Notes under the pieces: generated by a model | What the model was told of the DNA's origin: nothing | Databases searched by the model: none | Seen by the model: the letters and a program-made list of their open reading frames with translations, nothing else | Program-made: the position numbers and the translations under genes | Source of the DNA: Candidatus Marispirochaeta associata | GTDB taxonomy: Bacteria; Spirochaetota; Spirochaetia; JC444; Marispirochaetaceae | DNA length: 64,000 nucleotides | Assembly (NCBI GenBank): GCA_001749745.1 | Contig: JWTM01000532.1 | Coordinates: 310,001-374,000, forward strand | Direction: 5' to 3' | Shown: positions 45,725 to 54,312 of the stretch, piece after piece | Numbering within the stretch: position 1 is the stretch's first letter | Layout of the letters: each line of letters starts with the position of its first letter

Positions 45725-47077
45725 TTAGTCGGCCTGCACCGATGCGATCTGCCGGTAGATATTTTCCGCCAAAGGCAGGAGTTGCTCACTGCTATTCATG
45801 GAGGGATCATCGAGCACCGCCTCCAAGAGCTGTTCCAGCACCACCCCCATCATTCGATTCTTGGGGATCCCCCGTTCTGCCAGATCATTTCCGTTCACCG
45901 CTAAATCCTTGATGCTCAGCGCCTCCTCCTGGGCGATGACTTTGCGGATACGCTCTTGGAACTCAAGGAGATTATCCAACTGCGGGATTCGTCGTTGCAT
46001 AGCATAGGCATCCGCCCGGCGCAACGCGAAGAGCTCATCCACAAACTCCACGCCGACCCGGGCCAGGAAGCGGCGAACCGCCGAATCGCTCCACTCGGGG
46101 GTATAGTTGAACATATGCATTCTAATCAGGTGGGAAACCCGGTGTATCTGATTGTTAGAAGCTTTCAGCCTCCTCAGAATCGCGCTACTCATCCGGGCGC
46201 CGATCTCTTCATGATGGTAGAAGCTGATGCCCCCCTCTGCATTCTTTTCGACGGCTTCAGCCTTCCCGATATCATGCAGGAGGGCCGCCAGACGCGGGAC
46301 CGGCTCCCGGGGGGCGCCTTCGCAGGCGTAGAGGCTGTGTTCATAGACATCGAAGGCGTGGCCAGAGGGCTGTTCAACCCCCTTGCAGGCGCTTAACTCG
46401 GGCAGCGTAATGGATAGAATACCGATCTCCTCCATCAGCCGAAGGCCGCGAACGCACTCCTCGGCCGTTATCAGCTTGAAGAACTCATCCCGGATTCTTT
46501 CTGCCGATACTCGCAGAAGATCCTTCGCGGCCGCGGAGGCGGCTGCGCGGGTCGCTTTTTCCACCTGAAAGTTGAGCTGCGCCGCAAAACGGCAGGCCCG
46601 CATAATGCGCAGAGGATCCTCGGTAAAACGTTCCTCAGGCTCTCCGATAGCGACGATCTCACGCCGCCTAATAGCCCCAACGCCGTCGTAGAGGTCGATA
46701 AGGGAGGCGCGACCTATATCCCAGGCCAGGGCGTTCATGGTGAAGTCCCGGCGCATAAGGTCCTCTTCAAGGCTTGAAGAGAAGGCTACCGCATCCGGGT
46801 GGCGCCCGTCGGAGTAGGTGGATTCGGTGCGAAAGGTGGTGATCTCATACTGTCCGCCCGAGAGGAGCACCGTAACCGTGCCGTGGTCGATACCGGTGGG
46901 AATCGTGCGCCGAAAAAGCCTCTGGACCTCCTCAGGCCTCGCATCGGTCGCCAGGTCGTAGTCGCTAGGGGGGATACCCGCCACATGGTTTCGTACCGCG
47001 CCGCCGACGATGTAGCACTGAAAGCCTTCTTCTTTGAGAATTCTATGGATATTACGGATGTCTCTATTTATCTGCAT
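45725..47077 (-). CDS. cca: CCA-adding enzyme / poly(A) polymerase family, with HD domain
   Basis: 450 residues. A class II nucleotidyltransferase head has YIVGGAVRN (about 21-29) and the catalytic Asp pair in SDYDLATDA. The neck contains the RRDFTMNALAWD block. A C-terminal HD domain holds HDIGKAEAVEK. The tRNAs in this window lack encoded CCA, so this activity is needed. Convergent with rnc (9 bp apart). Confidence 0.95.
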   Translation of the reverse strand: MQINRDIRNIHRILKEEGFQCYIVGGAVRNHVAGIPPSDYDLATDARPEEVQRLFRRTIPTGIDHGTVTVLLSGGQYEITTFRTESTYSDGRHPDAVAFSSSLEEDLMRRDFTMNALAWDIGRASLIDLYDGVGAIRRREIVAIGEPEERFTEDPLRIMRACRFAAQLNFQVEKATRAAASAAAKDLLRVSAERIRDEFFKLITAEECVRGLRLMEEIGILSITLPELSACKGVEQPSGHAFDVYEHSLYACEGAPREPVPRLAALLHDIGKAEAVEKNAEGGISFYHHEEIGARMSSAILRRLKASNNQIHRVSHLIRMHMFNYTPEWSDSAVRRFLARVGVEFVDELFALRRADAYAMQRRIPQLDNLLEFQERIRKVIAQEEALSIKDLAVNGNDLAERGIPKNRMMGVVLEQLLEAVLDDPSMNSSEQLLPLAENIYRQIASVQAD

Positions 47078-47151
47078 CTGTCTCCACGATTAAATAGGGA
47101 GGCTAGTTGTCTGTCAAGGCGGAGGATTCAAGCTTCCATAGGGGAGGGGAT

Positions 47152-47183
47152 AAAAAAAACCGCGCCTGTTGGACGCGGTTTTT
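47152..47183 (-). terminator. Terminator of flaB
   Basis: ACCGCG/CGCGGT stem extended by A/T pairs, 9-nt loop, with eight T residues on the minus strand and five on the plus strand. It lies 21 bp after the flagellin stop. Confidence 0.88.
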
Positions 47184-47204
47184 GACCAGAATGTCTGACG
47201 ACTC

Positions 47205-48077
47205 TTACTGGAAGAGCTGCAGTACCGACTGGGTCTTCTGATTAGCCTGGGCCAGCATGGCGGTTCCGCTCTGAACCAGAATCTGGTTGCGAGTAAAATC
47301 CACCATCTCCTCTGCCATATCGGTGTCGCGAATCCGCGATTCCGAAGCCTGAAGGTTCTCGGCACCCACAGAAAGGCCCTCGGTGGCGTACTCGAGGCGG
47401 TTCTGGTAGGCGCCCAGGTCGGCTCTCTGCTTGGAGACCTTTTTCAGTGCCTCATCGATAACGCCGATTGCGATGTTGGCCTGATCGGGGGTCTCCATGG
47501 AGATAAAGGTAGCCGTCTCGGGTACGCCCGACGCTCCCTGTACTCCCAGGCCCTGGGCGGTCATGGTGCCGATGTAGACCCGCTCCCGCTGATCCATGTT
47601 GGCGCCGATGTGGAACCACATGGAAGCGGTCACCGCATTCTCTCCGGTGTCCTGGGCGAAACGGCCGGTCAGCATATTCATGCCGTTGAACTGGGCATGC
47701 GAGGCGATCCGGTTGATTTCGTCCACCAGCTGAGAGATCTCGACCTGGATCTGCATCCGGTCTTCGGATGAGTAGATACCGTTGGACGACTGTACCGCCA
47801 GCTCGCGCATCCGCTGCAGAATATCCTGGGATTCCTGCAGGTAACCTTCGGTGGTCTGGATGAAGGAGATGCCGTCCTGGGCATTCTGCTCTGCCCGCTG
47901 TAGACCGCGGATCTGGGAGCGCATCTTCTCGCTGACCGCCAGACCGGAGGCATCGTCGCCGGCGCGGTTGATCCGCATTCCGGACGAGAGGGCTTCCATG
48001 TTGCCGTCTACCGCACGGTTCGAGAACTTCAGGGTCCGTTGCGCGAACATTGCGCTCAGGTTGTGGTTGATTATCAT
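47205..48077 (-). CDS. flaB: Periplasmic flagellar filament core protein FlaB
   Basis: 290 residues from ATG 48077, which follows GGAGG 5 bp upstream. A longer frame reaches 48110 but lacks a ribosome site. The N-terminus [14 protein letters not shown] and the C-terminus ending QSVLQLFQ are the conserved flagellin D0/D1 helices; the variable region is short as in spirochaetal FlaB. There is no signal peptide, since export uses the flagellar type III apparatus. It is controlled by a sigma-28-type promoter. Confidence 0.97.
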   Translation of the reverse strand: MIINHNLSAMFAQRTLKFSNRAVDGNMEALSSGMRINRAGDDASGLAVSEKMRSQIRGLQRAEQNAQDGISFIQTTEGYLQESQDILQRMRELAVQSSNGIYSSEDRMQIQVEISQLVDEINRIASHAQFNGMNMLTGRFAQDTGENAVTASMWFHIGANMDQRERVYIGTMTAQGLGVQGASGVPETATFISMETPDQANIAIGVIDEALKKVSKQRADLGAYQNRLEYATEGLSVGAENLQASESRIRDTDMAEEMVDFTRNQILVQSGTAMLAQANQKTQSVLQLFQ

Positions 48078-48102
48078 AACATCCTCCGTGATGTTGGTTG
48101 AT

Positions 48103-48120
48103 AGGGACATCCTTGTCCCT
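48103..48120 (-). promoter_or_regulatory. Leader hairpin of flaB mRNA
   Basis: Perfect 7-bp stem AGGGACA/TGTCCCT with a 4-nt loop, between the promoter and the ribosome site. It may stabilise the mRNA 5' end or tune translation. Confidence 0.6.
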
Positions 48121-48130
48121 TCATCTTATT

Positions 48131-48157
48131 TGATCGGCGTTTTACGGCGCGGCTTTA
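48131..48157 (-). promoter_or_regulatory. Sigma-28 (FliA) promoter of flaB
   Basis: Minus strand: TAAA (48157-48154), exactly 15 bp, GCCGATCA (48138-48131). The consensus is TAAA-N15-GCCGATAA, so 11 of 12 fixed positions match. Confidence 0.9.
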
Positions 48158-48232
48158 CCCTTATTTTTCTAACGGCGCCACTAAATTGAAATAACGGCAA
48201 CACTCTGCTATGCTCATAGGCAAGTAGGTAGT

Positions 48233-48865
48233 ATGGAAGGTTGTCTTCTTATTGGCGGAAAGGGGCCGGAACGTTCGTTTCTCGGTCCCCGCATCGCAGC
48301 TTGTTCACTCATTATCGCCGCTGACTCCGGGCTCAAGCACGCCCGCGAACTGGGAATCGAACCGTCGGAGATCGTCGGCGATTTCGATTCGGTCGATCAA
48401 GAGGATTTAGCTCTGTTCCCGAATATCCGTACCCACTGCTTTCAGCGGGACAAGGATGATACGGATACGGAAATCGGCATTAAACTCCTGCGGGAGAGGG
48501 GCGCGGAGACGGTGCACATCGTCGGCGGCGGAGGGGGACGGCTAGACCACCTCTATGCCGTTTTATCCCTCTTCCACCGGGAAAACGCACCCGACCACTG
48601 GTATACACATCGGGAGCATATTATGCTGCTCCAGGGGCGATGCAGTATCGAGCTTCCGAAGGGCAAGCGGGTCTCCTTCTTCCCGGTGGGGACGCAGATT
48701 TGCAGAATGAAGAGTAAGGGGCTGAAGTGGCCGTTGGATCAGCTTGAATGGCGTATCGGCGATTTCGGCATCAGCAATGTTGCTACCCGTACCACGATTG
48801 AGATCGAAGTAGAAGAAGGCCGGCTGATTATGATGTACGATCTGGGTCATGAGGACAGAGCATGA
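48233..48865 (+). CDS. thiN: Thiamine pyrophosphokinase
   Basis: 210 residues. Transfers pyrophosphate from ATP to thiamine. Motifs: AADSGLKHARELGIEPSEIV then GDFDSVD (about 28-55), QRDKDDTDTEIG (about 74-85) and VGGGGGRLDH (about 97-106). The C-terminal beta-sandwich is present. The stop overlaps the next gene by 4 bp. Confidence 0.93.
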   Translation: MEGCLLIGGKGPERSFLGPRIAACSLIIAADSGLKHARELGIEPSEIVGDFDSVDQEDLALFPNIRTHCFQRDKDDTDTEIGIKLLRERGAETVHIVGGGGGRLDHLYAVLSLFHRENAPDHWYTHREHIMLLQGRCSIELPKGKRVSFFPVGTQICRMKSKGLKWPLDQLEWRIGDFGISNVATRTTIEIEVEEGRLIMMYDLGHEDRA

Positions 48866-50613
48866 GCGAAGTATTCCATGAACTCTCCCAATCCCTTGCG
48901 GAGGATGAGCGTCGGGCTCTGCTGAAGCGCATTTCCGAGAGTCTCAACTTCCGCAACGATCTACAGGAAAACATCTACCACAAGGATCCCAACCGGGAGG
49001 AGCGCACGAAGCTGATCAAACGGGATCTCTCTCGCTTAAACTGGCTGCAGCGTCTGTTGCTCTGGTTGCGCCAGAGCTTCTCCGGGAAAAGCCGGTCGGC
49101 AGCCTTAACCGAATATAAACTGGCCGGTATCCGCCGGGTCATTAACAGGAAGATTCCCGGTTATGCCGGATTCGAGACCCAGGTACTCTATCCCAAGTTT
49201 GCCTCCCGGGTATTCGAGCTCTTCAAGGCGGTAATGCCGCTCAGGGAGGCCTTCAAGGAGCTGTGGACCAAACGGGAACTCTTCGAAGCCATCCTCTCCA
49301 CGCTGATTGAACAGAATCTTGAGGATCCGAAGTATCTGGTCGAGGATCTAATCACTCGAGAGGAGCTGATTCAAATCTATGCGGAGAAGGGGAGCCGCAA
49401 CGGCGTCCGGGATGCGGTAGTAAAAAGTCTCGAGGAGTATACAGACCGACTCGACGATGCACTCTTCGATGAGCTTCAGAGCTCTATTCTACCGGTCTAC
49501 TACCTGAAAGAGCTGGTGCTCTTCCCGTTCAACTCCTTCTTTCAACTTTTCCATTTTGTTCCCAATCAGAAATCCGAGGATGCGGAGCCGTTCTTCAAGA
49601 ACGCATCGGCTAATCTTGCGCTGGAGATGATCGAACGCCTCTACTACGCCGTCTACATCCTGACTAAAATCGACGACAAGACGGAACTGGACGAGAAGGT
49701 GATCGGGGATATTTTCCGCAGTGAAGACGGGGAGGATGTAGCCCAGGAGATGATCGCGGCTGTCAAGCGGGTCATCAAGCTCGGTCAGAAGTTCTATAAG
49801 GATGTCCCCTTAAGCGACCTGATCCGTTTCTTCCACAAGGATCCCTACTATCAGCTCATCTTCTATATGCCGAGCATGGACCTGAAGGAATTCTACCTCT
49901 CGGTTCTCAAGATTCGCCTGATCAGTAATGTGGATGCGGTCTTCCCGTCGATTCGGGACGAGTATATCGACCGGGAGGTCGCCAAGTTTTTTCACGGCAA
50001 GAGGTTTATCAACTTTCAGCACTACCGGGTCTATACCAGTATCGACTATAAGCAGATCGGTTTGCCGTTTTTCATCCATACCAGATCGATCAATCTGATC
50101 TATAATTATCTGGTTAACTATTACCGCGAGAACCTGCAGGAGATCATAAACATCCTTGAACGGACGGTTATCGACCAAAACAGGATCACCCGGGACAGAC
50201 TGCTGACCCATGCGGCCAACATCGAAGACGTGGAGGATAAAATAAAGGAGTTCGATCTCTCCCTCTCGACCGATGCGGAGGACGGCAAACTCTTTCACCG
50301 CCTGCGATTCTCCCTCGCCGGAGATGCTACTCATCAGAAGATGTTCCGCACCCTGGTGATTCAGAAGGATAGGGAGGTAAAATCCCTACTGGAGCGCTCC
50401 CATGAAGCCCTGGGAGGGCTTTCAAAGGTATTTCGAGAGGTGCTTCTCAGCAAATCCGATAATGCCCGCATTCAGCTGCGCAGCCACTATATGATCGACA
50501 ACAAGCCCCACTCCTTGGAATCCCTGCTGCGTTCCTGGAGCGACCATATCGATGAATTTCTGCGTCTGTTCAATCAGGTATTGCGCATAGAGAAGGGACG
50601 CTCCTCGAAATAG
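48862..50613 (+). CDS. Large hypothetical cytoplasmic protein (583 aa)
   Basis: Almost entirely helical and highly charged, with no signal peptide, TM or catalytic motif that I can see. Blocks such as LNWLQRLLLWLRQSFSGKSR (about 55-74) could contact the membrane. Length and style suggest a lineage-specific spirochaetal family. The ATG overlaps the thiN stop (ATGA). The last 40 bp overlap the convergent HIT gene. Confidence 0.75.
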   Translation: MSEVFHELSQSLAEDERRALLKRISESLNFRNDLQENIYHKDPNREERTKLIKRDLSRLNWLQRLLLWLRQSFSGKSRSAALTEYKLAGIRRVINRKIPGYAGFETQVLYPKFASRVFELFKAVMPLREAFKELWTKRELFEAILSTLIEQNLEDPKYLVEDLITREELIQIYAEKGSRNGVRDAVVKSLEEYTDRLDDALFDELQSSILPVYYLKELVLFPFNSFFQLFHFVPNQKSEDAEPFFKNASANLALEMIERLYYAVYILTKIDDKTELDEKVIGDIFRSEDGEDVAQEMIAAVKRVIKLGQKFYKDVPLSDLIRFFHKDPYYQLIFYMPSMDLKEFYLSVLKIRLISNVDAVFPSIRDEYIDREVAKFFHGKRFINFQHYRVYTSIDYKQIGLPFFIHTRSINLIYNYLVNYYRENLQEIINILERTVIDQNRITRDRLLTHAANIEDVEDKIKEFDLSLSTDAEDGKLFHRLRFSLAGDATHQKMFRTLVIQKDREVKSLLERSHEALGGLSKVFREVLLSKSDNARIQLRSHYMIDNKPHSLESLLRSWSDHIDEFLRLFNQVLRIEKGRSSK

Positions 50614-51074
50614 GCCTGGAGTCTGTCCCGGGTTTCCCGGGGATCCTCGATCAGTACCCGTTTTCCGCCTATAAGCTCCGGAATTCCGACCTCGTTCGGA
50701 TAGCGGGGAATCATATGCAGGTGCATGTGAGCGATCGATGCCCCCGCTGCAAGGCCAAGATTGTAGCCGATGTTGTAGGCCCGGGGACGGTAGATGGCGT
50801 CCAGCATATCCAGCGCATAGTTGCGCAGTCGCCAGAGCTCCTCCTCCTCTTCCTCGCTTAGCCGGCGCACGTCCTCGATGTGCCGCTTGGGATAGATCAG
50901 GAGGTGTCCGGGATTAAAGGGGTAGAGATTGATGGTGCAGGTGTGAAATCGGCTGCGGAAGACGGTCAGATCCTCCACCTCAGGATCCTGTTTCTCGATC
51001 CGGCAGAGAACGCAGCCGCCGACTTTCTTGGTTCGAACGTACTCGGCCTTTGAGAAATTCAAAAAATGCTCCAT
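50574..51074 (-). CDS. HIT-family nucleotide hydrolase/transferase
   Basis: 166 residues. The histidine triad is seen as HMHLHMIPR (about 119-127). A zinc-type pair CVLCR lies near the N-terminus. It resembles the AP4A phosphorylase/HIT type. Its end overlaps the 583-aa gene by 40 bp on the opposite strand. The downstream neighbour on its strand is none; upstream is the SPFH-like gene, 15 bp away. Confidence 0.92.
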   Translation of the reverse strand: MEHFLNFSKAEYVRTKKVGGCVLCRIEKQDPEVEDLTVFRSRFHTCTINLYPFNPGHLLIYPKRHIEDVRRLSEEEEEELWRLRNYALDMLDAIYRPRAYNIGYNLGLAAGASIAHMHLHMIPRYPNEVGIPELIGGKRVLIEDPRETRDRLQAYFEERPFSMRNT

Positions 51075-51089
51075 GCGCTTCCTCTGGCC

Positions 51090-51926
51090 TTACTGATTCT
51101 CCGGTAAAGGAATCAGGGAAAGCTCCCCCCCGCTATTGGAGAAGTACTCCATCAGAATAGGATATTCCTCTAGCAGCCTGCCGTACTCCTTCAGGATTTC
51201 GATGCGGCTCGACTCTGCGGCCCTGGTAGATGCAGCCTCGGAGATAGTACTCATGGTTACCTCATGGCTGCGGGCGGCGAAGGTGAGGTAATTCTCCTTG
51301 GCCGTACGGTAGAGATCGAGATCGGGGAAGCGGTAATCGCCGATTAGGAGCTCTATGGATTCTATCTCAGGAATTTCCTGTTCCAGGGTCTGTTGCAGGC
51401 GATCCTGGAAGGAACTACTGGTCAAGCTGAAATCCCCCTGCTCGACAACGGCCCGGCTCCGGTCCGCGAGGATGCGCGTTATCCGCTTGTCCAGAGCGGT
51501 ATAGATCTCATCCAGCAGGGCTTCGGGATCAATCTCATCCTCAGGTTCGAAGTATTCGGAGAAGAGGTCGGGAAGAGGTTCGGGCCGCAAGCGATAGCTT
51601 ACCTCGAGGGACACCCGGTAGCTGAACTCTACCGGCCCTTCGCTGTAGGCGGCATAGAGTTCGCCCGAAGGAAGATCCTCTGCCACAGAGAGGCTTACCT
51701 CACGTTTCTCCAGGGTAAAGGGAAAGAGCTTGAGATTAGTGGGCAGGAGCCCCTGCCACGCCCAGACGAAATCGCCGGGTTGGAGGATCGGATGCTCCCA
51801 ACCGTTGGTCTTGCTCAATAGAACCGCGTGTTCTCCCGCATCGATCCACATCGGCAGGTAACCGAAGAGAAAAGCGGCGCCTGCCACTATCATAATGAGT
51901 AAAAGACTAAAAACGAACTTCTTCAC
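51090..51926 (-). CDS. Membrane-anchored SPFH/HflC-like protein
   Basis: 278 residues. One N-terminal TM segment (about 4-24) is followed by a beta-rich domain starting at about 30 (DAGEHAVLLSKTNGW). A long helical stretch follows, with an Ala/Glu-rich coil near 230-255 (SEAASTRAAESSR). This order matches prohibitin/HflC-like proteins, though similarity is loose. The start overlaps the end of the HAD gene by 20 bp on the same strand. Confidence 0.6.
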   Translation of the reverse strand: MKKFVFSLLLIMIVAGAAFLFGYLPMWIDAGEHAVLLSKTNGWEHPILQPGDFVWAWQGLLPTNLKLFPFTLEKREVSLSVAEDLPSGELYAAYSEGPVEFSYRVSLEVSYRLRPEPLPDLFSEYFEPEDEIDPEALLDEIYTALDKRITRILADRSRAVVEQGDFSLTSSSFQDRLQQTLEQEIPEIESIELLIGDYRFPDLDLYRTAKENYLTFAARSHEVTMSTISEAASTRAAESSRIEILKEYGRLLEEYPILMEYFSNSGGELSLIPLPENQ

Positions 51927-52803
51927 GTCGCTCTCCTTGAAGCTGCGGAATGAGATCCGTCAGTTGGCTAAGATGGGTAAGAATCAGGTCGGGTTTCGCG
52001 CCCTCGACTCGGGGATCCCCGTCGCGGAGGCGCAAGGAACGTTTATCGCCGGCAAACAGCGCCGTATGCAGGCCGGCCGATTGGGCGGCGGCGATATCAT
52101 TGAGCATGTCATTGCCCACGTAGAGTATTTCATCGGCTTCTATGCCATACGAATCGCGGGCGGCAAGGGTCAGCTCCTCGAAGAGGGTCGGATCGGGTTT
52201 GGCTCTGCCCATTGCATAAGACCAGACAAGCAGGCTGGAATCGAAGATCCCCATCCCTCCGGGAAAGAAATGGCTCATCACCAGGGGGGTGTAGAACTGT
52301 GCGTTAGAGACGATCCCCAGGGGAAGAACCCCTTTGAGTCCCTGCAAGAGCTCCTTACTCCCCGGCATAGGCCAGACCGGATTCCGGGCCAGCTCAAAGA
52401 GGAGCGCCAGGGCCTCGGGGTCCGCGGCGATCTCGTTTTCACTAGATATCCTGCGCCAAATCTCCCGGGAGTCGACCTCCGGATAGGGGATTCCGTCTGA
52501 CTTCAACCTGGCGTGGATCGAAAGTACCTGCTCTCGGAAGAGCTTCTCGGCCTCTAGTGCAGCGGGTAGCTCGATCCCCAACTCTTCCGCCACCAGACGG
52601 CGGAAGCGCAGTTCACCTTCGTCCGGGGCAACCGTCCCGATATCGCCGCTCCCGCTAATCATCAGGGTGCCGTAGATATCGAATGCGATCAGTCGGATAC
52701 CGGAAAGCGGTTTCAGCCGGGGGCGGGTTTCGGTTGCCTGCGCTTCGAGAGGCGAGGAATAACGACCGATGCGGCGAAGCTGTTCCCTGGCGGGCTGGGT
52801 CAT
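51907..52803 (-). CDS. HAD-superfamily hydrolase
   Basis: 298 residues from ATG 52803. A longer frame to 52899 would overlap the opposite-strand gene's promoter and start, so is unlikely. HAD motif I is AFDIYGTLM (Asp nucleophile, with the second Asp replaced by Tyr: DIYGT). Motif II/III and the final GNDMLNDIAAAQSAG acidic loop are present. The DxYGT form is common in haloacid dehalogenase-like phosphatases. Substrate unknown. Confidence 0.85.
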   Translation of the reverse strand: MTQPAREQLRRIGRYSSPLEAQATETRPRLKPLSGIRLIAFDIYGTLMISGSGDIGTVAPDEGELRFRRLVAEELGIELPAALEAEKLFREQVLSIHARLKSDGIPYPEVDSREIWRRISSENEIAADPEALALLFELARNPVWPMPGSKELLQGLKGVLPLGIVSNAQFYTPLVMSHFFPGGMGIFDSSLLVWSYAMGRAKPDPTLFEELTLAARDSYGIEADEILYVGNDMLNDIAAAQSAGLHTALFAGDKRSLRLRDGDPRVEGAKPDLILTHLSQLTDLIPQLQGERREEVRF

Positions 52804-52840
52804 GGGTGTATTGTATTCGCTTACCGCAGCCGGATCAAGC

Positions 52841-52868
52841 TTGATTGGTATTTTCCCCCGCTTATGAT
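52841..52868 (+). promoter_or_regulatory. Promoter of the 109-aa membrane protein and map
   Basis: TTGATT (52841-52846), 16-bp spacer, TATGAT (52863-52868). The GTG start follows 11 bp later, giving a very short leader. Confidence 0.55.
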
Positions 52869-52879
52869 ACTCTTCCCCT

Positions 52880-53209
52880 GTGAAGCACACCGCCCGCACC
52901 TACTGGATAATCCTCTTTCTTCGGCGTCTCTCCTTCTTCCTTTTCGTCCTTACCATGATCCTGGTGCTGCTCTATCTGACCGGTAACTTTCAGAATTTTC
53001 TCGATTCGACCCTCCTCAACCTGCTGGGACTGATCGAAACAACCGCCTTGACCGGCGGGGTGACTACTCTTTTCCTGCTGATCATAACCCTGCTTTTCGG
53101 TTTAGCCGGCAGAAGTTTCTCGGTGGGACGCTGGATCCTGCATGCGATTTCACTATTTCTATTGGTATTGCTGCTCTTCAGTGTAAAATTTCTCCTGGTT
53201 TGGTTCTAA
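52880..53209 (+). CDS. Small integral membrane protein, hypothetical
   Basis: 109 residues with three likely TM segments (about 12-35, 58-78 and 85-107). GTG start close to its promoter. It ends 1 bp before the map gene, so they are coupled. No family is recognised. Confidence 0.65.
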   Translation: MKHTARTYWIILFLRRLSFFLFVLTMILVLLYLTGNFQNFLDSTLLNLLGLIETTALTGGVTTLFLLIITLLFGLAGRSFSVGRWILHAISLFLLVLLLFSVKFLLVWF

Positions 53210-53210
53210 G

Positions 53211-54008
53211 ATGGATCTCCAGGTAATCCTCAAGACTCGACCCGAGATACAGCGCATCGAGCGGGCGGCACGACCCATCAGACGGCTCTTTCGCTCCCTG
53301 CGCCCCATAATCGTTCCCGGCCTAGCGGTACGGCAGCTCCGGGATTACTGTGTCGAGTTTCTTGCCCAGGCGGGGGTTCGCCCGGCGCTCCGCGGCTTCA
53401 ACGGCTATCCGGAGGATCTCTGTATATCGATAAACAGTGTAGCCGCCCACGGAATCCTCTTCGACGGGGTGCTGGGAGACGGCGACCTGCTGACTATCGA
53501 TATAACCACCGTCCTCGGCGGATGGCACGCGGACGCTGCCTGGAGCTATCCGGTAGGCAAGACGTCGCCTCAGGTAGCGCGGCTGTTGCGCTGCGCATGG
53601 CAGGCGTCGGCCGCCGGGGTGAAAGCCCTTAAGGCCGGCGGCTATCTGTCGGCGGTTGGGGAGGCGGTCGAAGCCTGCGCCGAGCGTCACGGCTGCAGGG
53701 TATTGCCGAACTTCGTCGGCCACGGCATCGGCGAGGGGATCCATGAAGATCCAAAGGTGCTCCATACCGCTGTAAACCAGCTTCCTACGCCGGTAGTTCC
53801 CGGCATGGTCCTTACGGTCGAACCGATTATTACTTTAGGCGATACGGCGACCAAGGTTCTTCCCGACGGCTGGTCGCAGACGACCTCGGACGGAAAGCTG
53901 ACCGCCCAGTTCGAGCACACCGTAGCGGTATTCGCCGACGAGGTACGGGTGCTGACCCTTGAAGATCAAGGACTCATTGATCTTGACTTTCCGCCCTTTG
54001 TTTACTAA
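53211..54008 (+). CDS. map: Methionine aminopeptidase, type I-like
   Basis: 265 residues. It removes N-terminal Met. The metal and catalytic residues are recognisable: His in SVAAHGI, first Asp in LTIDITT, second Asp in WHADAAWSYP, His in VGHGIGEGIHE, Glu in LTVEPII and Glu in AQFEHTVAV. The overall length and lack of an SH3-binding N-terminus fit type Ia. The gene's 3' end contains the promoter of tRNA-Thr. Confidence 0.94.
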   Translation: MDLQVILKTRPEIQRIERAARPIRRLFRSLRPIIVPGLAVRQLRDYCVEFLAQAGVRPALRGFNGYPEDLCISINSVAAHGILFDGVLGDGDLLTIDITTVLGGWHADAAWSYPVGKTSPQVARLLRCAWQASAAGVKALKAGGYLSAVGEAVEACAERHGCRVLPNFVGHGIGEGIHEDPKVLHTAVNQLPTPVVPGMVLTVEPIITLGDTATKVLPDGWSQTTSDGKLTAQFEHTVAVFADEVRVLTLEDQGLIDLDFPPFVY

Positions 54009-54011
54009 TAT
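53983..54011 (+). promoter_or_regulatory. Promoter of tRNA-Thr inside the end of map
   Basis: TTGACT (53983-53988), 17-bp spacer, TAATAT (54006-54011). The -10 covers the map stop codon and lies 14 bp before the tRNA. Confidence 0.85.
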
Positions 54012-54025
54012 GCCGGTCACTGAAC

Positions 54026-54099
54026 GCCGACTTAGCTCAGCTGGCCAGAGCACGTGACTTGTAATCTCGGGGTCTTCGGTTCGAATCCGAAAGTCGGCT
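54026..54099 (+). tRNA. tRNA-Thr (anticodon TGT)
   Basis: 74-nt cloverleaf. Acceptor GCCGACT/AGTCGGC. The anticodon stem CGTGA/TCTCG has one central T:T mismatch and loop CTTGTAA. T-stem TTCGG/CCGAA with loop TTCGAAT. Discriminator T. Its 3' half is repeated at 54276, and it is the probable integration site of the island. Confidence 0.95.
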
Positions 54100-54293
54100 C
54101 TCCAGGCGCTCCACTTACGGAGCGCCTTTTTTTATTTTTCCTTGCAGGGTAACCACTTACGGGATACACTATTCATACAGTGATTTTGCCTGATAAGGCA
54201 GAAATGAGCCGTTTTTGGGTACATTGTACCCATCTATTCGGGTGGAGATATTGGATTTTGTGTACACGGCATGTTGGTCTTCGGTTCGAATCC
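54071..54293. repeat. 18-bp direct repeat of the tRNA-Thr 3' region (candidate att sites)
   Basis: GGTCTTCGGTTCGAATCC occurs at 54071-54088 within tRNA-Thr and again at 54276-54293, just before the integrase ribosome site. After it the second copy keeps CGAA following one inserted C. Such a repeat is the usual footprint of a tRNA-targeting tyrosine recombinase. The spacing is only 205 bp, so the second copy marks either a deleted inner element or a tandem attachment site. Confidence 0.75.
54104..54133 (+). terminator. Terminator of tRNA-Thr
   Basis: AGGCGCTC/GAGCGCCT stem with 8-nt loop CACTTACG and seven T residues. Confidence 0.9.
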
Positions 54294-54312
54294 CGAATAT
54301 GGAGGACACCCT
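54134..54312 (+). other. Non-coding leader of the integrase with inverted repeats
   Basis: No gene is seen here. It holds a perfect inverted repeat GGGTACATTGTACCC (54217-54231), a short hairpin TGCCTGATAAGGCA (54187-54200) and a 10-bp repeat CCACTTACGG (54153-54162, also 54111-54120 in the terminator loop). The second att-like copy is at 54276. These could be recombinase arm sites or an operator. Confidence 0.5.

Noticed and set aside
48078-48110. N-terminal extension of the flagellin frame
   Set aside because: Flagellins begin MIINHN at 48077, with GGAGG just upstream; the extension would overlap the leader hairpin.
54111-54162. 10-bp repeat CCACTTACGG as an integrase arm site
   Set aside because: Only two copies, one inside the terminator loop of tRNA-Thr; may be chance, so not listed as its own feature.
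54271-54312. Earlier ATG for the integrase
   Set aside because: The extra 14 codons run through the tRNA-derived repeat and lack a ribosome site; 54313 has GGAGGA at normal spacing.
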